64,000 bases of DNA, from positions 4,954,501 through 5,018,500 of the forward strand of contig OX359193.1 in assembly GCA_947172415.1 (NCBI GenBank), in the 5' to 3' direction. Under the pieces are notes generated by a model, which searched no databases, was not told the origin of the DNA, and worked only from the letters and a program-made list of their open reading frames with translations. This document shows positions 31,301 through 42,761 of the stretch, piece by piece. Numbering within the stretch: position 1 is the first letter of the stretch; every line of letters starts with the position of its first letter. Position numbers and translations under genes: made by a program. Origin of the DNA: Chondrosia reniformis. Its lineage: Eukaryota > Porifera > Demospongiae > Chondrillida > Chondrillidae.

Positions 31301-34300
31301 TAGCTACAGTATACCATGCCACATTAGAATTGCTACTTCTATGACAGTAACCTTCTGGTTCAAGCCATATCTGATGGTTTCTTCCTTTGAACCTGAGCAC
31401 TTTAGATTCAATAGATGGACAGTATCTAAATACAAACAATAAACACTCACATCACACAAATCTCTAAGTGTACCTCCAACACCCATACACATGCCTGCAC
31501 TTGTTATCAATTCAAAAGTTATCACACACACATTCTGTACATTTTCTCCTTCAAAGGTTACCTTGGTCCTACTACCTCTTCTCGAATGTGCACATTGAGG
31601 TGAGAGTTATCCAACAAAATTTGATGGGCCGCAGGATTAGTGTGTGTTAAGTGGCACTTTCTCTGAGCTCCACCCTAAATAGTACTATATGCAATGAGCC
31701 CGTCCACCAGATTAACTAACATACATTACAAGGAAGCTAAGTGCACCCACCTCAAGAGAGACTACTATAATATGTATTACTACTTTAAGATAAGGCTAGA
31801 TAGATGGAAGCTTTTACTTTGAAATGGTCAAACGGCTGGTCACTTATACTGCAATGAGCCATACAAGATTAAAACAAGGCAGCCAAGTAGTTACAGCAGC
31901 TACTGTAGTAAATACCTGCCATATACGTACGTACACCAGTACAGTGAACATAGGCGTCGGAACAGGGGGGTGGTCAGGTGTACCTTTGCCCCCCCCCCCC
32001 CCAGCTTTCTTACACCTCATAGTTCTGGTACCCTAAGGATTTGTGAGCTGGAGAGTGCAAAAAAGCTAGGTGACAGTGTTCCAAAGTAACAACTGTATTC
32101 ATTTTCGTTCGATTTGAAAACACCTAGAGCAAACCATAATGAACTGGCTGTTTCACAAATCTTGCAAAAGGTTTGGAAGCCATTTAATGAGTTGAACAAT
32201 ACATTGCAGTGAGAAATATTTGTTGGCTGACCGCCCCCCCAGTTTTAAAAGTGTTTCGACGCCTATGGTGAAGATACAATACAATTCATACAGGTATCTC
32301 CACTTGCGTGTTCATGAAGGAAAAAGGTGTAGGTGGTTCATCTCCGTCCTGTGGCTGTAGTATGTGGAAGTTAATTGTCTTTCCATCCAATCTAGGAGGT
32401 GTACCTTCAAATTAACAGAAAGTGTGGTACATAAAACAGGATATATACATAAATCCTCTCTAGTTGTGACTCATGTCACCAGTCATAATATATGTGTGTA
32501 TGAATATGCATGAACCAGAAAAAAACAAACAAGGAACAAGAAGGTTAATAGTTATCAACCTGTTTTTAATCTTCCTAGTGTAAAACCATGTTTTTCCAGA
32601 GTTTTTGCCAATCCAATAGATGGAGCATCACCAAGTCGACCTGCTGGTCGAACTTCAAGACCTAAATACGTTATAGTAAAATACTGTAAATGAATTATAC
32701 TGTTATGAATTATACGTATATGAGTATTCCAAAATTTCACAATAATATATGTACATTCACACCTTACCAATGGCAATCTGTCCTCTAAGAAAAGTTCCAG
32801 TTGTTAGAATTACTGCTTTTCCTTCTATAACAACTCCAGATTCTATACAAATTTGTTATTATAAAAGCTATACATGTACATGCCCAAAAAGAAGTATCAA
32901 ATCACTATAATTTGGCACTAAGACGGTTCAATATAAAATGTGTACTCTTAAAGGATGGTACATACATTGAACTGTGATTTCATATAATTATTTTACAATA
33001 TTACTTCTGCAGATACAAACAGATGTACTCCTCAATTACCTAGGCAAACACCCCTGACACTAGGGTCTCCATTGCACTCTGAAATCAACAGATCTTCAAC
33101 ACAGCCTTCCCTGATGGTAAGATTATTCAACTTAAGCAATTCTTCTTGCATGTGTTGTCGATACAGGTCACGATCAATTTGTGCCCGTAAGCCCTACAAA
33201 AGCAAAACATGTCCTCACTTTGACTAATTCACCGGAGAAGTACATACATAAGCTACATGACTCAATTATGCATAAATAGGTAAATTCACAATAATAACAC
33301 ATGCATAACTCCTGGTCTTGGCCCCATGCAGTAGGTGATAGCTTTCTATAATACAATTAGCTAGTTATTTCAAGTGACTAGTTCCACTTTCATCATCGTC
33401 CGCCACTGGAATTGGAGAGAGGGCAACAACAGAAGCTAACAAGGCTGTCCAGTGAGCTATTAAGGAGGGAGCTAAATGTTGCAAGCGAAAAAGAGAGCTG
33501 TATAGCACTTTCAGCGACAAACAGCGTGCCAAGATCGGTAGATATAAATTTGAAATCTCAGTTCTAAAGAAAAGCGATTTATTGGACTTCATAAAAAATG
33601 TTATACAGTATGTATATTGACACTGTTTATATTAAAATTGGGTCCAGTCTATTTTACTTTGGGAGAGATTTTAAGAAATCACGTGTATGTACATGTGATA
33701 CGTACAGGACAATACAAAGGGTTAGTTTATTGCACAATGCCTATGCAAAGGTTCTGTTGTATAATAATACAATCAACCTGATACACCTGACCAACTATGT
33801 GATCAAAATATGGTCAGGAGATCAAACTCTTATTAAAATGACTGCCAGTTATCCATGGAAATATTTTCCATCTATATCAAGGCCATTAATGGTATTTTAG
33901 GTATATTTTGTGAATGTCTAAGTATCAAGTTTTTTACTTCGGTTAAAACAGAGTTAGCTATTTATGGTAAAGGTTATAACTGTCTACAAATCTGATATGG
34001 CAGAGTTGCATTAAGGGAAAATATAAACTGTCTATAATAATAATATTAATAATAATCCCATTTACTGTAAAGCATTTCACAGATGCTCCACCATAATTGA
34101 AAGGTTGCCAAAGTTGCCTACTCTCAATATTCATATATATGGATTCATAATAAGGGTATCATATCTCAAAGTAAATCGTATTACAGCTTTGGAAAATAAT
34201 GAAATCTAAATGAACAGATGGCTGCATGGCACACGTATATAATGAAAAGTAAAAGAACATAACATAATGCCTATTATTAATTTTAATGTCAAAACGAGTC

Positions 34301-37145
34301 ACCAAGTTAGTTTGGCAGAACCCATATTTCTACAAGGTCTGTGAATACATCTTCATTAGCTCTTGTTGAATCGCCACACCACCTGACCTCTATACTGTCT
34401 GCACAAGGATTTATAACTCTATGGAACCATCCATATTTATTGCAGCATTTATTTCCTTTGGCATAACACCCTTCACCATCCCACAAAGGGTCTTCCCAGA
34501 CAATCCGAGGCGAGTAGGTATCAATGAAGGCAGATTCACAATAGAAGTTGGTACCAATAAACTCTGGAACACCAGTAGTATCATTTGGATCACTTCTTGC
34601 ACAAGGGCAACGCCACAGTTCTGGAGAATGGGTTTCAGAAACTCCAACAGCATAGGTCCATAGGTGCTGACGAGGGTTCCCATTAGTTATAGAAATGGCA
34701 TCTACATGTGATGCATCAATTTGTGGAGCCCCATCAAAAGCATCAGGGGAACCATACTGATAACCACGAACTCTTCCACAAACTTGTGAGTATTTAGTAC
34801 CCACATGGAACTTCACAGAAGAGCAGGCATTATCCACTGTTCTACCACATGCTCTCTTACCAATCTCCCTATTGTTAACTTCACGAAGGCCCTCAGGACA
34901 GCTGCTAGAGCTTTCATCCATATTAATATAGGCCACCCTTGTCCAATTGACATTAAAGACACCACATTTTGTAAAGTGAGACTTGAGAATTTCTAAGTCA
35001 ACTAAGAAGGGATGCACCTCCTGTTGCCAAGCAGCAGTAAACCTTTCAAGAAGGACAGCAGAGTCCCTGTCACTCAAAGTTACCACCCCAGCCTCTCCTT
35101 TTTCCCCACGAGGACCTCTTACACCATCTGCTCCCCTTGATCCAACTGGTCCTGGCATTCCAACAGAACCCTTTGGTCCTTGATTTCCTGGCTTCCCTTG
35201 TTCTCCTTTTGGTCCAACACCCCCTCTGTTGCCTCTCATACCAGGAGGACCTCTAGGGCCTGCTTTCCCCACCACATCTAGCCTCAAGGATACTTCACCA
35301 TTAGGATTGCTGATACAGCCACTGATGTCTGAGTAGTTGGCTGCATGGCTGGCTAACAGCATAACAGCAAACATTAGAAAATGAATTAAAAGCCCCATGT
35401 TTCAAACTGTGACAGATTTACAACTACAAAAGTATTATTGTACTTGTCTCCAACCAATGAAAATACTGCTGGCTTAACCTACTTACCTATACCTATATAG
35501 GTGAAGTACTGATATTCATTAGCACTATAAAAACATTACAAGCAAGTAGGTGTGGCTTCTATACTAATGGGGATTCCCTTAAATGTAAAAAAAACTATAA
35601 ACATCCGTTTCAATTAATATTTAGTAGACCTCTAACCAGTAGAATGTTTTTGAAACAGGACACTACACCTCTGTTATACATTCGACTATTAAACTTTCAG
35701 GATGTAGTGATTTTTAACAATAACCTCTGGGACTCCTTAAAATTGAAATTTAGAATTAGTAAACAGCCAAGATGTCCAATCTCTTTTGTATATAAGTAAT
35801 ATTCTCCATTACCAGTTAGTAGTTTGTGATCAACAGTATAACAGAAGGTTGCCATAACTTAGTATTAAACACAATTTACAAATGGTTAACAAAAGTTATA
35901 CCAACAGAAATACTGTACATTAAAATCATGGCTACTGATGTGAAGGAACAGCTTTAGGTGTTCTTTCCTTTAGCCAGCTCTTCATACCTGACTAAAGGGG
36001 ACTCCTGTGTCAGGCACTCAGTCAGTCAATGAGAGATGTCATATATGATATATATCAGAGAGTATAGTACATACGTATACATTATTTCTATGTTTGGGCA
36101 CATTATCCTGACTTCTGCTATCATGATGTGCCCAAACACAGAAATGATCTATATGGTAAGTTTCAGTATGCCACTTCTGCATGGTTAGCCTTATCATATA
36201 ATCACTGGCTTGTTTCATTACTTTTCCAGATGTGTCAGTCACTGTTGCAGGCACTGCCATCCCTAGCTACTTTTTAAATGTTTTTGCAGTTGCATCCCTA
36301 ACAAATAGTACTATTATACTCACTTGTTATTCTATAGTCTATCAAACGTTTATTAGCTAAACATATTAATGTGATGAAGCATACGTACTTAGCTACTGTA
36401 GTGCAGATAGCTCAACCTTACCCATACTGCTGGCCCCTTCCTAGTATTGAGGACATGAAATTGTATTCCTGATTTGTCTATGTTGTAAATGAATATTTAA
36501 TATAAACATTATTTTTATATAAAATTAATATTTTTATACAGGTAAACACTTCAAACCACAGACTACGTACGCGTACATAAACAATCTTAGTTAGATATCC
36601 TACAGCTATCACAGTTGAATATATTCAATGATTCATACATCTCTTACCACAAACTCTAGCGCAAATTCCATCCAGGGCATCTATCTCCCTAATCAGGTGT
36701 CCCTTGCCAATACCACCAAAGGATGGATTGCAAGACATCTCACCTAACGTTACAATAAAACCAAATCATTGCGTTAAGGATCAAAAATTTAGATTCCCGA
36801 TATTACAAGCAATATTATGCATTTGCAAGTCCTCTTCATATCATTGTGAAATTTTCCCCTAGTCTTCATGTTTTGCAATGCTTCAAATAACGTAGATGCT
36901 GCCTAGTAATACGTACCTATTTTACTGATTTTATGAGTAACCATTAATGTTCGGGCGCCCATTCGAGAAGCAGCCCCTGCTGCTTCCGTCCCAGCGTGAC
37001 CACCACCAACAATAATCACATCGAAGGCCTTTTCTTCAGTGTGCAAGGCCGAATGGTGGGTATTATAACGGCTCAAATCCCTAGCAAGCCTTAACAATCT
37101 CGAAAACTTCGGTAAAGATATATCCTTTGCAGACATATTTAGCAT
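28308..37145 (-). CDS. MTO1: MTO1, mitochondrial tRNA uridine-5-carboxymethylaminomethyl modification protein (GidA/MnmG family)
   Basis: FAD-dependent subunit that, with GTPBP3/MnmE, installs the wobble-uridine modification on mitochondrial tRNAs. Nineteen exons (minus strand, 5' to 3'): 37145-36917, 36743-36648, 36477-36422, 33193-33040, 32842-32768, 32661-32560, 32404-32292, 31656-31562, 31425-31352, 31203-31087, 31031-30901, 30573-30431, 30370-30309, 30169-30082, 29744-29677, 29559-29419, 29355-29259, 28842-28785, 28403-28308; 1,995 nt, 664 aa, all phases consistent. The first 40 or so residues look like a mitochondrial presequence. Motifs: [11 protein letters not shown] (FAD binding), [97 protein letters not shown]. 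Full length for the family. A short possible alternative start lies three codons in. The intron 33,194-36,421 hosts another gene. Confidence 0.95.
29803..29999. mobile_element. Inverted-repeat element (MITE-like), family 2, copy B
   Basis: Orthologue of 3606-3801, lying in the MTO1 intron 29,745-30,081. Imperfect inverted ends around a GACCC...GGGTC hairpin followed by GAAA. Confidence 0.6.
31949..32267. mobile_element. Non-autonomous DNA transposon with CATAGGCG ends
   Basis: Begins CATAGGCGTCGGAAC and ends GTTTCGACGCCTATG, an imperfect inverted repeat, flanked on both sides by the 5-bp direct repeat GTGAA. Runs of G/C (about 14 C at 31,989) sit near both ends. It lies in an MTO1 intron. 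Copy A keeps only its right tip (near 5343-5352), so it was present before copy A's deletion. Confidence 0.7.
33385..33600 (+). mobile_element. Transposon-derived coding fragment in the MTO1 intron
   Basis: On the + strand a frame reads TTEANKAVQ, stop, then [21 protein letters not shown]. The second part resembles the N-terminal segment of transposon-associated proteins common in invertebrates (a charged stretch before KIGKYA-type helices). It is interrupted by a TGA and has no flanking exons. Weak evidence, from memory of the pattern only. Confidence 0.35.
34307..35398 (-). CDS. Secreted short-chain collagen-like protein nested in an MTO1 intron
   Basis: Intronless 363-aa protein. Residues 1-20 are a signal peptide ([19 protein letters not shown]). 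Residues about 45-105 are a collagen-like stretch of Gly-X-Y triplets ([30 protein letters not shown]) with minor interruptions. Then comes a cysteine-rich C-terminal domain of about 230 residues with [52 protein letters not shown] and NFYCES. I recognise this C-terminal type from uncharacterised sponge and cnidarian secreted proteins; its function is unknown. It probably trimerises through the collagen part and acts in the extracellular matrix. It lies on the same strand as MTO1 within the intron 33,194-36,421 and must use its own promoter. Absence of introns could mean a retrocopy. Confidence 0.85.
   Translation of the reverse strand: MGLLIHFLMFAVMLLASHAANYSDISGCISNPNGEVSLRLDVVGKAGPRGPPGMRGNRGGVGPKGEQGKPGNQGPKGSVGMPGPVGSRGADGVRGPRGEKGEAGVVTLSDRDSAVLLERFTAAWQQEVHPFLVDLEILKSHFTKCGVFNVNWTRVAYINMDESSSSCPEGLREVNNREIGKRACGRTVDNACSSVKFHVGTKYSQVCGRVRGYQYGSPDAFDGAPQIDASHVDAISITNGNPRQHLWTYAVGVSETHSPELWRCPCARSDPNDTTGVPEFIGTNFYCESAFIDTYSPRIVWEDPLWDGEGCYAKGNKCCNKYGWFHRVINPCADSIEVRWCGDSTRANEDVFTDLVEIWVLPN
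35399..36421 (-). promoter_or_regulatory. MTO1 intron upstream of the nested collagen-like gene
   Basis: About 1 kb that should contain the nested gene's promoter. The only visible structure is a hairpin at 36,084-36,144 (20-bp arms, one mismatch, around GTTTGGGCACAT). No exon seen here. Confidence 0.4.
36084..36144. repeat. Inverted repeat (hairpin) in the MTO1 intron
   Basis: Arms 36,084-36,103 and 36,125-36,144 are complementary with one mismatch in 20, loop 21 nt. Probably a small transposon relic. Confidence 0.7.
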
Positions 37146-37225
37146 GTGAAAATATTACGCAATAACCAGGTTATAGGTAACTCAAGCGGTCTATTGGGTG
37201 ATGAAAGGAATCACAGTTATTTAGT

Positions 37226-40200
37226 TCAAGTATTATTTTCTTCACTCGTAGAGGATAGCTTAGGGTAGCCGAGTCCCAGACCCTTCCCCATATGAGTTTG
37301 GAAACGTGACAACTCATACTGTCTCTCCAAGTCTTCTTGTGTCTTCTCATGAGATAAAAGGGCTGGTTTAACATCTTTTGTTACTTTGGAACTTTCTCCT
37401 GATATACCCATTAAGCGTCTAAACTTTGCATCACTTTCATCTCCAAAGTTAGCATGATCCCATTGTGTGTCACCTCCAGATTCCTACACAGGCAAAGTAA
37501 TGCAGATAATGTACCTATACTATTCATCATTCTATACGTATGTCTACACAAGCTATAGTGGTACCTCCTTCTTCTTGCTCCATAGAAGTTTTTTCTTTTC
37601 ATCTAAAGCGGTTAACTTTCCAGTGTCTATAGAAGGCTGCACTGTCTGTGTAGGAAGCTTTGCTGCAAGCTTGGATGCTGCTGCTTTGGCAGCTGCTATA
37701 CCTTCTGAAGAAGGATTACCTGAGAAATAAGAATGTGTCTAAACAACAAGGCAGCTATACAAGGTTATTGTGTTTGTTTGATTTCAGCTAATTCTCTTTA
37801 AACATAATGAAGACTTACTGCTTAGTGTAACCATCTGTTGGAAATTAGGTTGCTCCTGCATTCCTGGAATCTGGGTCGGAAAAGATGAAAGGGGCATAGA
37901 AAAGGAGTCTGCACCGATCCATTCCATGGCATTTGCTTCCATCTGACTTATCCCAGTAAGGCTGGAAATTGCTGGTGCAGTGAAACTATCCCGTACTAGG
38001 GCTTCTAAATATCAATGAGAAAATAAAAGTAAGTAAGCAATTAATTTTATTACAGTATGCATCATGGCGAGTCCCCATTGTATTAGAAAACTCCAATTAA
38101 AACTAAAAGAGAAAATCTCAATAACTCTGAAGATAGTGCTCCATTTTTTTGGGATAAAAGCCTTTTATTAAAATGATTCTGCACTGAATAATGATTGGGT
38201 ACAATGCAAAAGGAACTTGTGATATCCCACAGAAGTCTTCACAAAACTCCACTGAAACGCTTGTACGTACATCCACAATGGCAGAGATTGGGACAAAGCA
38301 TCACAACATATGTGATTTGCAGTGAAAATATCTGGCCAGGGTCCCTCAGAAATCTGGGAAATTTTGCAGTTCTTAGTAGTTAGTGGCACTTTTCTACAGA
38401 AATCGCAAATTTTGTAGATGTACGTATGTGTATCGTCGATGGCATTATGTATCACTACATCTTTTTACGTAACATTCAATAGAGTAAATAGAAAGAGCTG
38501 TTTTGGAAACTTGTCCTTCTACGTACTTAATAGGTACCTACATACATACATATAGTAAATGACACATTAGTCTAAAATGTGAGTAACCCCAATGACATTT
38601 TCAATTTCAGGGTAGTAAAGTCCTACAGAAATAATTGTAGCTCAGAACCAGGGAATGCCAACCAGGTCCTTCCAACCTGGTAACTGCCAGACCAATATTA
38701 CAAATAAAAAGAGAGGAATAACTGGTGTAAGAATCACCAAGTGAGTAACTATGTCTAGTTATAAAGGTATCTGCAAAGCAAGTGTCTACAAATTAGTCCT
38801 ATCATGAATTAGCTACATTACACAAATTATGTTTATATGAGTTTAGTATGATTTCCTTTAACTAAAACCCAAGTAACAAACTGATATTCAGGTCTCAGTT
38901 AGAATTTTATTTGGCTCGGTTCCTCTAAATTGTTGGAAATGACTACAGGCTTGTTATATACTGTAATCCATATTATATAACAACACTCAAACAGGCATGC
39001 AGAAAGAGCATATTATCAGATATAATAAAGGCTACCATTTAATTAATTTCAACCTCAATCTTTTTTGGATTTGGAGAGACCTAGCAGTTTAACAAACTGA
39101 AGTAAATTCAATAAAACCCATTTCTAGCATTAATAAACCATTCAAAATGTAGTATTACACTAAAGAGAGTAAACAGAAAGACTATCATGTATCATTCACA
39201 TCCTTAAAGTACTTTTACACTGAATTCCATATTAATGGTATATGTACAGTAATTTTTCAGTGTACATCATTATTCACTGTTATAGTAAATTCACACAATT
39301 GCGCAATGAAACATGCCCAGTATTTCCAAGACACAGCCCTACAAGCACAGGTGTACCGCAAGTGTGCACAGGTAGTCACTGTTTACTGTTATACGTAGAT
39401 GTTGTAGCTAACAGATAGGAAGTTAATATACACTCTCACTTGCCATAACCACTACTTACAAGCTAAAAGGAAATGCACATTTATAAGCCAATAAAATATA
39501 GCATGAACCTAATCATAAGCGACATAACAAGGAAATAACTGCCAACACTTCATCAATTCCTTTATATATTACTTCCAACTTGTGCATATTCTTAACGTTG
39601 CTATTTTGCAGAAACTATCTACGTACGTACCTAGCACTTCTGTACAACGTAGCATTATGTAACTCACTGGGTTGCTTAGGTATTTGCCCTACAGTAGGAG
39701 TGAATGGACCCCTCCCTCTGCCCCTTCTCGGAGGACTGACTGACCTTGACCTTGATCCTCTACGTCTAGGGAAAACATGTAATGTCTCATTAATGAAACC
39801 TAAACTTAGCAGAAAATGACATAGCAACATTTTTGGATTAAAGCCTAATTTACCTTCTACTGGGACTTTTGGATCTTGACCTATGTCTGGAATGATGTCT
39901 ACTTTTTCTGTATCTCCTTTCTGGGGAGGGTGAAAGGGACTTCCTTCGATATGAATATTTATCACTACCGCTCCTTTGACGATCTTCCCTTTTTCTGTCA
40001 TATTTGCGAGAAGAATCAATACTATTCCTTCTGTTACTCTTCTCTAAATCTCTGGAATGCTGTTTTCTCTTCTCATCAACTCGGTAATGACTAGTACCAT
40101 CTCCCTTGTATTAGAATAAAAAGGTTCCCGTGTATAGAATTCTACCATAAAAGGTCATGGCCATATCAAAATGTAAAATAGGCAAATATGCAGCTGAAGT

Positions 40201-41429
40201 GATCTACTATACAATGAGACATACATACTGTAAGAAAAGCAATAGCAATCGAATAACAAGGACAATTTCAAATTGGCTAATACCTTGGAAAGCTGTTGAC
40301 GCAAACAAGGTACATTTTGACATGAAGTACTAAAGTACAAACTCTTGGTGCGGAGTATGTAGAATATTTAAATTGTTAATGATGCAATAAGGAAAAGAAT
40401 GACCACCTGAGATACCTTTCAGAAGCCTGAAAGTCAAAGTTCCTAAATTAACTTGGAAATCTGTAGATACGTAGGTATGTATGCATGTACGTACGTAAGA
40501 ACCTAGACAAGAACAATGTAAGCATTCAAAAAGAAGATTAAATGCCTACCCCTGGAAAGTCGGTGTTTATAAAAATTGCCGCTTTGAAGCCGTCTCAACG
40601 AGCAAAATCTAAAATTGTGAAAATTGGATGACAATTACTGTAGCTGCAATTCTATCAGTATGTGGTTTACTTATCCTCTTAAACCACTAAATTCTCTAGA
40701 GGTGTATACACTCTTCCACATGCCCCATTTGTCCAAACAAAGAAATTGGCATTGGCAATAACACCTTGTACGTATGTACCATATGTATGTAAATGCATAC
40801 GTACGTAGTTTGCAAATTATTAATAGGATATACAGCATGAACAGATGCACTCATTTTTCTTTTTCATTGGCAATTACTTTAGTCACTAAAGGGAATTTCA
40901 CGTCTTCCTTTGATCTTTTAGCTATTCCGATCCCGGGCTTCCCATACGACATTTTTCGTTTGCAAATGGCGACGGTAGGTCAACTAGTATGCTAATACTA
41001 CGACTATATACAAGACCAACAAATAATTCGATAAGTTTCGCGAATATAGAAATTCAAACAAGAAACTCCAGTTATACGTACGTTAAACAAGTTTGTATGG
41101 CGCCTACCCTCCGCACTCATCTACAGCTACTCATCTTTCAACTTTTTGAACACCTGGCAACATCAGGATTGAATCACCTGACAAAAGATTTACCAAAGCT
41201 GGGTGTCCAATCACTCAAACGGTCTAAAGACCAATCATCCAAAACACAAGGGAACACTTGAAAACCAGTTTTTTGTAGTTTAGCAAGAAATATATAAAGA
41301 CCAAAACGTCCCAATATATCCCGTGTATTACCTAAAATAATTACACAGACAAACATACAAACATACCACATTAGAATCAGAAGAGTGGGGAAAGTTAGCA
41401 GATTCTTCAAAGTTTTTACTTTCAGCCAT
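37226..41429 (-). CDS. RSRC2: RSRC2-like arginine/serine-rich coiled-coil protein
   Basis: Six exons (minus strand): 41429-41367, 40104-39854, 39765-39668, 38004-37819, 37719-37565, 37483-37226; 1,011 nt, 336 aa, frames consistent. Exons 2 and 3 encode an RS domain (SRHRSRSKSPSRR, GSRSRSVSPPRRG). Exon 5 is Ala-rich then KKKLLWSKKKE. Exon 6 has the diagnostic RSRC2 end: NFGDESDAKFRRLMGI, then LERQYELSRFQTH and GKGLGLGYP. Human RSRC2 is about 100 residues longer, mainly in the RS region. RS proteins act in nuclear RNA processing; the exact role of RSRC2 is not settled. MTO1 starts only 80 bp after this gene's stop. The first exon (MAESKNFEES) is the least certain; an alternative at 40,878-40,952 has the same phase. 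Introns 38,005-39,667 and 40,105-41,366 show no other coding signal. Confidence 0.85.
40878..40952 (-). CDS. Candidate alternative first exon of the RSRC2-like gene
   Basis: ATG at 40,952 opens 25 codons (MSYGKPGIGIAKRSKEDVKF and on) ending at a GTAATT donor in phase 0, matching the acceptor of exon 2 at 40,104. No usable acceptor precedes it, so it would have its own transcription start. It could instead be a small unrelated gene's first exon. Confidence 0.4.
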
Positions 41430-41704
41430 TTTCGCACCTTTACCGAGCACGTGCACATTAAAAAGTTGAACAATCCTGTGACAGTTCACAAAATGGCTAC
41501 CGCAGTCAAATCTTGGCCTAAAACAAAATGGCTGCCGAAGACGGCGATTGTACCAAATCCGTGTCTCGGAAGCTATTAATATTGCGTAAACCTTGTTAAG
41601 CCCCAGCAACGTTTGTATACAATTTATATAGCGAATTACAACTAAATATAAATACGAATCCCTAAGCCACACTGCACTTACATATATCTACATATGTGAA
41701 TGAA

Positions 41705-41839
41705 ATGGCCGCTCCAGTACAATCTAGTCATGGCAAAAGGAAAAAGACTGTTGCAACTCCACCAGCTAAGTACCGCATACACAACGAAGGTCCTACATAC
41801 GATTATAGCGTTATGCCCGTGAAAAGAGTGGAAAGATGA
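41705..41839 (+). CDS. Possible small basic protein or first exon
   Basis: 44 codons starting AAATGG in good context: MAAPVQSSHGKRKKTVATPP, then AKYRIHNEGPTYDY. It is divergent from the RSRC2-like gene (276 bp between starts), so a shared promoter is possible. The composition (basic patch, then Tyr/His-rich) looks protein-like, but it ends at a stop soon after and I recognise no family. Confidence 0.3.
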   Translation: MAAPVQSSHGKRKKTVATPPAKYRIHNEGPTYDYSVMPVKRVER

Positions 41840-42059
41840 AGGCACGAAGTACAAGCAGTGGTCCTTCAATAATCAGGGTTGTTGGAATTCAAAGGTACTT
41901 CCCAACCTGTGCATTATATATACCTGAAGCAATACTCTCTAGTTTAATCTAAAAACTACTCTCTCCTTCAGAAAATTTTAACTGGTATCAAATTTACATA
42001 AATGTACAGTGTGTGATAGGCCATGCAAGGCAAACAGCATATCACAATTTTTAGTAGCC

Positions 42060-42245
42060 TTTACGTGCCCGGAAAGGTACCATCTTTACGGTACATTTAC
42101 GGTTACGCTTAAAGATGGCATTTACGGTAACCTTTATGGTAAGTGTAAAGACCGTTATGCACCACTTTCCGGAGACTGTAAAGGTACCTTTAATTTACGT
42201 CTACGGAAAGGTATCTTTGTCTTTAAAGGTATCTTTAATAGTCAT
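42060..42245. repeat. Cluster of degenerate TTTACGGT / AAAGGTA words in both orientations
   Basis: The words TTTACGG, AAAGGTA, TACCTTTA and ACGGTAAC recur on both strands within about 185 bp, producing many overlapping small palindromes (for example GGTACCATCTTTACGGTACA). It is not a clean tandem array. Probably a decayed simple repeat or transposon end. Confidence 0.5.
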
Positions 42246-42464
42246 TAAAGATATTATCACTACTTAACGTTTTCACTTAAAGAAAACTTTACATATAAAA
42301 ATTACACAAAGTATAAATAAAACTTTAGGCTAGAAGTTCTATCAAAACAATGTTCAAAAATGGCCTTGAGTAATTGTTCTAATAATAGAAAATAAAGAGT
42401 GAATGAAATTCCATAAATGATTATATAACAAAAGACTTACCAAGGAGGCAATGAGTCTAAGTCT

Positions 42465-42761
42465 TTGCCAGATGTTTTAGTTGGTCTTTCAACTCAAAAA
42501 CCCTGGCGTGGAAAAAGATTTCGTTCAGATAGAGCCTTTAAAATGTCTTCAAAACATTGGCAGTCACAATTGGAAACTAGTACGTCTCAATCAAGGGCAA
42601 GCGGAAATAGTGAAGAAAATACTTCTAGATCTGCACAGGAGAATAGCACAGTGACAACTACTTCAGAGGGATTGGAAGATAGCTTACTGCTACCATATGA
42701 TCCATTAACTGCTTCAGATTTAGAATCAGAGTTTTACGTTAGTAACAAATATTTAAAATAA
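42465..42761 (+). CDS. Hypothetical frame, possibly an exon of a transposon-related gene
   Basis: 98 codons, polar and Ser-rich (MPDVLVGLSTQKPWRGKRF at the start; TSRSAQENSTVTTTSEG in the middle). No homology recognised. It lies 640 bp before the DDE-element remnant and may belong to it. Confidence 0.2.
   Translation: MPDVLVGLSTQKPWRGKRFRSDRAFKMSSKHWQSQLETSTSQSRASGNSEENTSRSAQENSTVTTTSEGLEDSLLLPYDPLTASDLESEFYVSNKYLK

Larger units (their letters stand above)
23272..32700. repeat. Segmental duplication, copy B (intact reference copy)
   Basis: Contains the last exons of the complete receptor, the intact TMEM45-like gene and the 3' two-thirds of MTO1. It matches 1-5715 except for blocks missing from copy A. 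Because those blocks contain essential MTO1 exons, copy B is the ancestral-like state and copy A has suffered deletions. Confidence 0.9.

Noticed and set aside
31503..32262. Copy-B-specific transposon insertion explaining the size difference from copy A
   Set aside because: The block contains the essential MTO1 exon CHLTHTN (31,562-31,656), so copy A must have lost it; only 31,949-32,267 is a transposon.
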